NCBI GenBank assembly: GCA_041584475.1
Contig: JBFHDX010000039.1
Span: 1 to 29,219, forward strand
DNA: 29,219 nt
Source of the DNA: JBFHDX01 sp041584475
GTDB lineage: Bacteria; Pseudomonadota; Alphaproteobacteria; UBA8366; JADFVY01
Direction: 5' to 3'
Under the pieces are notes generated by a model, which had not been told where the DNA came from, did no database searches, and saw only the letters and a list, made by a program, of their open reading frames with translations. Of the stretch, positions 25,413 through 29,219 are shown piece after piece; position 1 is the stretch's first letter, and each line of letters opens with the position of its first letter. Made by a program: the position numbers and the translations under genes.

Positions 25413-25421
25413 CCGAACGCC

Positions 25422-26015
25422 TCAGGACGCGGCCGTGCGGTTGCGCACCGGATCGCGGTAGAAGATGTGCTGACCGATGCGGCCGACGCGCTGCAGCTTG
25501 CGGCGCCAGATCGGCTTGACGTAGACCGCGTGGTACCACAGCGCGCCTTCGGTCGGATCGGAAACCTCGTCCCAATATACGCTGTAGGCGAGGTTGCGGG
25601 CGGCCGCCCAGTCGCGGTCGTGGTTCGGCAGGTCGCTCAGCCGGTCGCAGTACCAGCTAAACTGGCAGGTCACCCGGTGCGGGCCGCCATGCCGGACGAC
25701 ATCGCAGACATTGCCGGGAAAGCGCTGGTCCGCGACCCGGTTCATCACCACCTTGCCGACGGCGATCTGGCCGTCCAGGCTCTCGCCGCGCGCCTCGAAA
25801 TAGATCGTCAGCGCAAGGCAGTTCAGCTCCTCGTGCGACTGCCACTGCGCCGCACCGAGCAGCATCGCCACGACGGCGACGGCGCCGAAGCGGCTCCAGG
25901 TGAAGGCGCGGCTGGCGCGGTCCTGCAGGCCGATCATCAGCATCGCCCGCTCGAACTCGGTCTCGGCGCGCGGTCGCAGCAGCAGGCTGATCTTGTGCAA
26001 CAACGGTATCCGCAT
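25422..26015 (-). CDS. SleB-type cell wall hydrolase, membrane anchored (first of two)
   Basis: A 197-residue protein with a single membrane helix (about 42-57) and a C-terminal SleB/Hydrolase_2 domain. The domain starts at L-N-C-L-A-L-T-I-Y-F-E74-A-R-G-E; that glutamate is the presumed catalytic residue of these peptidoglycan lytic enzymes. Other shared blocks are V-M-N-R-V, C-D-V-V, C-Q-F-S-W and G-A-L-W-Y-H-A-V-Y-V, ending in H-I-F-Y-R-D. GTG at 26036 is an alternative start; ATG at 26015 has GGAG 9 nt upstream. It is a clear paralogue of the next gene. Alphaproteobacteria use such enzymes in wall remodelling; sporulation is not implied. Confidence 0.9.
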   Translation of the reverse strand: MRIPLLHKISLLLRPRAETEFERAMLMIGLQDRASRAFTWSRFGAVAVVAMLLGAAQWQSHEELNCLALTIYFEARGESLDGQIAVGKVVMNRVADQRFPGNVCDVVRHGGPHRVTCQFSWYCDRLSDLPNHDRDWAAARNLAYSVYWDEVSDPTEGALWYHAVYVKPIWRRKLQRVGRIGQHIFYRDPVRNRTAAS

Positions 26016-26054
26016 CGGTCTCGTCTCCGACACCACAGTGCCTTGTAAATCATG

Positions 26055-26096
26055 AAAAAATTATGACCCGACACGGCAAGCAAATCCCGTGCCGGG
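26055..26096 (-). terminator. Intrinsic terminator after the second SleB-type gene
   Basis: On the minus strand CCCGGCACGG and CCGTGTCGGG form a 10-bp stem (one G-U wobble) with a 10-nt loop (plus-strand arms at 26067-26076 and 26087-26096). TCATAA and then six T residues (26055-26060) follow. A perfect 18-bp palindrome (26098-26115) lies just before it. This is the most convincing terminator in the window and separates the two paralogous hydrolase genes into different transcripts. Confidence 0.7.
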
Positions 26097-26128
26097 ACGG
26101 CGCGCCGGCGCGCCGCGCTGGCGTCGTG

Positions 26129-26698
26129 TCAGCCGTTGTCTCGGTAGAAGATGTGGCCGCCGATCTGCGGCCCCGGCGTCAGCGCTCGCCGCCAGTGCGG
26201 TTCGACATATTCCGCGTGATACCAGAGCGCGCCGTCCGTCGGATCGCGGCTCCAGCCCCAATAGACGCGCTCGGCGAGCGTCAGCGCGTCATCCCAGTGG
26301 GCATCGCGCGGCGGCCGGTTGTCGCGCCCGTCGCAGACCCAGCTGAACTGGCAGAGCGGCCCGTCCTCTGGCCAGCCCTGCTCGACGACGGCGCAGACGG
26401 AGCCGGGCCAGCGCCGGTCGGACACCCGGTTGACGACGACGTGGGCGACGGCGCGTCGGCCGTCCTCGGGCTCGTACCGCGCTTCGAAATAGATGTTGCG
26501 CGCCAGGCAGTCGATCTCGCGCTCGAGCCCGCCCTCGGCACCGCTGAGCAGGAGGACGCCGAGACAGCCGAACGCCGCCTTGGCGCGGCCCACGTAGACC
26601 GGCCAGCGCGCCTGCACCCGACCGAGTCGCAGGTACCGGCCGTCCTGCGCCCGGATCAAGGCCGCGATGAGCACGCCGAGACGCCTGTGCCACGCCAT
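26129..26698 (-). CDS. SleB-type cell wall hydrolase, membrane anchored (second of two)
   Basis: A 189-residue protein with a basic N-terminus, a hydrophobic stretch (about 40-53) and the SleB/Hydrolase_2 domain. Shared blocks with the gene at 25422-26015 are I-D-C-L-A-R-N-I-Y-F-E72-A-R, V-V-N-R-V, C-Q-F-S-W, V-Y-W, D-P-T-D-G-A-L-W-Y-H-A and G-G-H-I-F-Y-R-D. The two are diverged tandem paralogues, so the duplication is not recent. ATG at 26698 has GGAGA 8 nt upstream and is chosen over the long upstream frame. It is separated from its paralogue by a terminator. Confidence 0.9.
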   Translation of the reverse strand: MAWHRRLGVLIAALIRAQDGRYLRLGRVQARWPVYVGRAKAAFGCLGVLLLSGAEGGLEREIDCLARNIYFEARYEPEDGRRAVAHVVVNRVSDRRWPGSVCAVVEQGWPEDGPLCQFSWVCDGRDNRPPRDAHWDDALTLAERVYWGWSRDPTDGALWYHAEYVEPHWRRALTPGPQIGGHIFYRDNG

Positions 26699-26741
26699 GT
26701 TGCGGATCTCCCGACGACACCGACTGCCGCGGTCGCGGCGA

Positions 26742-27020
26742 TCAGAACAGCCGGACGACGCCGCCGACGGCGACCCAGATCGCCACCGAACCGGCGACGA
26801 ACGCCGCGGCGGTGAGGATCGTCCGCCAGCGCACCGTGTCCGCACGCACCGCCAGGTGCACGCCGTACAGGCCGAGCAGGGCACTCAGCCCGATGATCGG
26901 CAGCACCAGCGGCCCCGCCGCCCATGCCCCCCAGCCTTCGAGCCGCCCCGTATAGCGCAGGAACAGGACGAGAAACAGGAGCGGCGCGGGCGAGATCGCG
27001 ACATAGAGACGGTGAACCAT
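26742..27020 (-). CDS. Small membrane protein, three predicted helices
   Basis: A 92-residue, very hydrophobic protein of unknown function. Three membrane segments can be seen: I-S-P-A-P-L-L-F-L-V-L-F-L near the start, G-P-L-V-L-P-I-I-G-L-S-A-L-L-G-L in the middle and T-A-A-A-F-V-A-G-S-V-A-I-W-V-A-V-G near the end. A short charged loop (R-A-D-T-V-R-W-R-T) lies between the last two. There is no strong Shine-Dalgarno (GGGTCC only). It lies 43 nt upstream of the hydrolase gene and is divergent from the DUF2157 gene. Confidence 0.65.
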   Translation of the reverse strand: MVHRLYVAISPAPLLFLVLFLRYTGRLEGWGAWAAGPLVLPIIGLSALLGLYGVHLAVRADTVRWRTILTAAAFVAGSVAIWVAVGGVVRLF

Positions 27021-27122
27021 GGACCCGTAATAGCGGCGACGCGGCGCCGTCGCAACGCAAAGCCGTTCGCTTTTCCGTAACCTTGTGGATCTAATCTCTG
27101 CCGACGGGGGGACCGCCGTGCC

Positions 27123-28496
27123 ATGTGGGATCGCGCGTTCGCAAATCGCCTCAGGAAGGAATTGCCGGCCTGGACCGAGCGCGGCCTCGTGGCGCCGGCG
27201 CAGGCCGACGCGATCCTCGCCCACGCCGAGGTTCGCGCCGCCCGCGCCGACCGCCTGACGCCGGTCGCGCTGGGCGTACTCGGCGCCCTCATCTTCGCCA
27301 CGGGCGTGATCCTGTTCTTCGCCGCGAACTGGGACGCGATGAGCAAGATCGTCAAGCTCACCGTGCTGTTCGCCGGCCTGTGGGCGGCGTACGCGACGGC
27401 GTTGTGGGGCAGCGGCCGGCAGGGCAAGGGCGCGCGCGTTCTCGGACAGGCCGCGCTGCTGCTCGGCGTCCTGCTGTTCGGCGCCAACATCCATCTGATC
27501 GCGCAGATCTACCATATCGACGCGCATTACCCGAACGGCGTGCTGATGTGGGCCGTCGGTGCCCTGGCGCTTTGCTGGGCGGCCCCTTCGCAACCGGTCG
27601 CAACCGCAGGGTTCGCCCTGACCGTCGTCTGGAGCGGTATGGAATCGCTGGAATTCTGGAACGGCGTGCACTGGCCGTTCCTGCCCCTCTGGGCGGCCTT
27701 CCTGCCGCCGGCGCTTCAGCGCGGCTGGCGCTGGACGGCCGCGGTTGCGCTGCTCGCGCTCTTCGCCTGGCTGCTGATCACGCTGGAGGCCGTCGGCCAC
27801 CGCGAAAAGATTTACGCGGTCCAGCTTTACGTATTGGTCGGCATCGCGATCTACGCGCTCGGCCATGAATGCGCGGACCATCGGCGGGTCGCACCGCTGG
27901 CGGTCATCGTCCAGCGCTTCGGGCTGGTCGGCGCGCTGCTCGCGGCCCATGGCATGCTCTACACCGAGCTGCACGGCCTGCACTGGGAGTACGGTTGGGC
28001 CGAGGCACGCCGCCTGCCGATGGCACCGACCTGGTGGATCGTTGCGACCGTGCTGGCGGCCGTCACGGTGATCGCCCTGGTGACGCGCCGCCTGCTGCGC
28101 GCACCGGGCGCGGCAGCCGATCCGCTGGGCCGGGCCGGCCTGGCGCTGGCCGTGCTGGCGATCGCCGCCTTACTCTCCAGCCTGCTGGCACCGCCATCCG
28201 GTCGTGCCGTCGGCGCGGTCTACGTGGGCTGGAACCTCGTCCATGCGGCGGCGCTGGTCTGGCTCGTGCTGCGCGGCTATGCGCGTGGCGACCGCTTCCA
28301 GGTCAACGCCGCCTTCCTGTTTCTCGGCCTCGGCGTGCTGGCGCTGTATTTCGACCGCTTCTGGTCGCTCATGGACCGCTCGCTGTTCTTCATGGGCGGC
28401 GGCGCAATCCTGGTCGTCGGCGGTTTCGCGCTCGAGCGGCAGCGGCGGCGGTTGACGGCCCGCATGGCCGGCGGCGACGACGGGAGTGTCGCATGA
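27123..28496 (+). CDS. DUF2157 multi-spanning membrane protein
   Basis: A 457-residue inner-membrane protein with an N-terminal cytosolic segment followed by a series of about 10-12 hydrophobic helices. The N-terminal part (W-T-E-R-G-L-V... and the P-V-A-L-G-V-L-G-A-L-I-F-A-T-G-V-I-L-F-F-A helix) is the DUF2157 signature. The biochemical role of this family is not known. Its stop overlaps the start of the GDYXXLXY gene by 4 nt. That pairing recurs in bacteria and suggests the two proteins work together. No Shine-Dalgarno close to ATG 27123 is strong; GGGGGG (27106-27111) lies 11 nt upstream. Confidence 0.88.
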   Translation: MWDRAFANRLRKELPAWTERGLVAPAQADAILAHAEVRAARADRLTPVALGVLGALIFATGVILFFAANWDAMSKIVKLTVLFAGLWAAYATALWGSGRQGKGARVLGQAALLLGVLLFGANIHLIAQIYHIDAHYPNGVLMWAVGALALCWAAPSQPVATAGFALTVVWSGMESLEFWNGVHWPFLPLWAAFLPPALQRGWRWTAAVALLALFAWLLITLEAVGHREKIYAVQLYVLVGIAIYALGHECADHRRVAPLAVIVQRFGLVGALLAAHGMLYTELHGLHWEYGWAEARRLPMAPTWWIVATVLAAVTVIALVTRRLLRAPGAAADPLGRAGLALAVLAIAALLSSLLAPPSGRAVGAVYVGWNLVHAAALVWLVLRGYARGDRFQVNAAFLFLGLGVLALYFDRFWSLMDRSLFFMGGGAILVVGGFALERQRRRLTARMAGGDDGSVA

Positions 28497-29071
28497 CCCG
28501 GCGCCAGACGCTGATCGCCGTCGTCGCCGTGCTGCAGACGGCCGCCCTCGCCGCCATGGTCGCGATGAAGCAGTACACGCTGACGACCGGCGTACCGGTG
28601 TTGCTGGAAACCCAGCCGATCGATCCGCGTTCGCTGTTCCGCGGCGATTACGTGCGGCTGAATTACGCGATCGGCGCGTTGCGCCGCGACGACTTTCCCG
28701 AGACCGACCTTTTCGCCCGCAACGACACGATCCATGTCCGGCTGCGCAAGCGCGAACGCTACTGGGAGCCGGTGTCGATCCATGCCGAGGCGCCGGCGGC
28801 GCAGCCCGGCGACGTCGTCATCCGCGGCCGGGTCAGAGGCGGCGGCGCCGGGAACCGCGTGTGGGATCCGGCCGGCGGCGGATCGTTCAATGGGTTGCAG
28901 GTGCGCTACGGCATCGAGAACTATTTCGTGCCCGAGGGCGAAGGCCGCGCGCTGGAACGCCCGGGCGACGGCGTCGTCTCGATCCTGGTCGCGGTCGACC
29001 GTTGGGGCAATGCCGGCATCAAGGGGGTGCTCGTCGACGGCGAGCTGCGCTACGAGGAGCGGCTTTTCTAG
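28493..29071 (+). CDS. GDYXXLXY domain protein
   Basis: A 192-residue protein with an N-terminal hydrophobic helix (about 7-25) that can serve as signal anchor. The family motif G51-D-Y-V-R-L-N-Y58 follows, within L-F-R-G-D-Y. Conserved blocks downstream include Y-G-I-E-N-Y-F-V-P-E-G-E-G and a C-terminal beta-rich part ending in V-L-V-D-G-E-L-R-Y-E-E. The family is found with DUF2157 proteins and is exposed on the periplasmic side if the anchor prediction holds. Function is unknown. It starts within the DUF2157 stop codon, and a tRNA gene follows after 73 nt. Confidence 0.9.
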   Translation: MTRRQTLIAVVAVLQTAALAAMVAMKQYTLTTGVPVLLETQPIDPRSLFRGDYVRLNYAIGALRRDDFPETDLFARNDTIHVRLRKRERYWEPVSIHAEAPAAQPGDVVIRGRVRGGGAGNRVWDPAGGGSFNGLQVRYGIENYFVPEGEGRALERPGDGVVSILVAVDRWGNAGIKGVLVDGELRYEERLF

Positions 29072-29105
29072 CGCCGCGGCGGGCCGTGCGCCGCGGCGAG
29101 TGGGC

Positions 29106-29134
29106 TTGACCTCGCGCCGACGGCACAGTACATG
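29106..29134 (+). promoter_or_regulatory. Candidate promoter of tRNA-Glu
   Basis: TTGACC (29106-29111) and TACATG (29129-29134) are 17 bp apart. The tRNA body starts 10 nt after the -10, a spacing usual for stable-RNA promoters. The -35 is strong and the -10 matches at three of six positions. Confidence 0.45.
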
Positions 29135-29144
29135 ATCGCCCCAC

Positions 29145-29219
29145 GACCCCATCGTCTAGAGGCCTAGGACACCGGCCTTTCACGCCGGCAACACGGGTTC
29201 GAATCCCGTTGGGGTCGCC
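29145..29219 (+). tRNA. tRNA-Glu (anticodon TTC)
   Basis: The 7-bp acceptor stem GACCCCA/TGGGGTC is perfect. The anticodon arm is CCGGC-CTTTCAC-GCCGG, giving anticodon TTC for glutamate. The T arm is ACGGG-TTCGAAT-CCCGT, with the usual TTCGAAT loop. The discriminator is G (29217) and the window ends inside an encoded CCA, of which CC is present. The last base of the mature 3' end lies just outside. Confidence 0.96.

Overview
The window looks like a chromosomal segment of a GC-rich free-living alphaproteobacterium. The evidence is gene content and order (pyrB-pyrC-plsY-dprA-topA-rnr; aminotransferase-hom-glpX-recJ), strong G/C bias at third codon positions, and short or overlapping gene junctions. 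I would place it near Rhodospirillales/Hyphomicrobiales, but the sequence alone does not fix genus. No phage, integrase, insertion-sequence transposase or CRISPR array is visible. The left edge carries a nested inverted repeat that looks like the end of an IS200/RAYT-type element.

Layout. (1) 1-1.3 kb: the inverted repeat and an exported beta-helix protein. (2) 1.4-11 kb: a housekeeping block on the + strand, with pyrimidine synthesis (pyrB and a dihydroorotase homologue lacking its metal-binding histidines), phospholipid acylation (plsY), DNA uptake/recombination (dprA), topoisomerase I (topA) and RNase R (rnr). (3) 11-12.8 kb: a convergent SLC13/DASS anion transporter with RCK_C domains. 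(4) 13-16.1 kb: a 1-Cys peroxiredoxin, a small exported SH3 protein, a Prx5-like peroxiredoxin and an exported metallo-beta-lactamase-fold protein. A 17-bp palindrome resembling Irr/PerR (Fur-family) operators overlaps the predicted Prx5 promoter. (5) 16.3-19.8 kb: a helical-repeat/SAM methyltransferase fusion, convergent with a PLP enzyme whose specificity residues match tyrosine phenol-lyase rather than tryptophanase. (6) 20-25.4 kb: a tightly coupled + strand operon of aminotransferase, homoserine dehydrogenase, class II fructose-bisphosphatase and RecJ. (7) 25.4-27 kb: two tandem SleB-type cell-wall hydrolases and a small three-helix membrane protein on the - strand. (8) 27.1-29.1 kb: a DUF2157 membrane protein translationally coupled to a GDYXXLXY protein. 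(9) A tRNA-Glu(UUC) gene at the right edge.

How it works together. Most of the window is core metabolism and genome maintenance. The parts that look lineage-specific are the redox cluster with its candidate metal/peroxide operator, the methyltransferase and tyrosine phenol-lyase pair between two core blocks, and the tandem hydrolases. I did not find a clearly new multi-gene system. The best leads are the Fur-family-like operator, the tyrosine phenol-lyase call, the apparently inactive PyrC next to PyrB, and the left-edge repeat.
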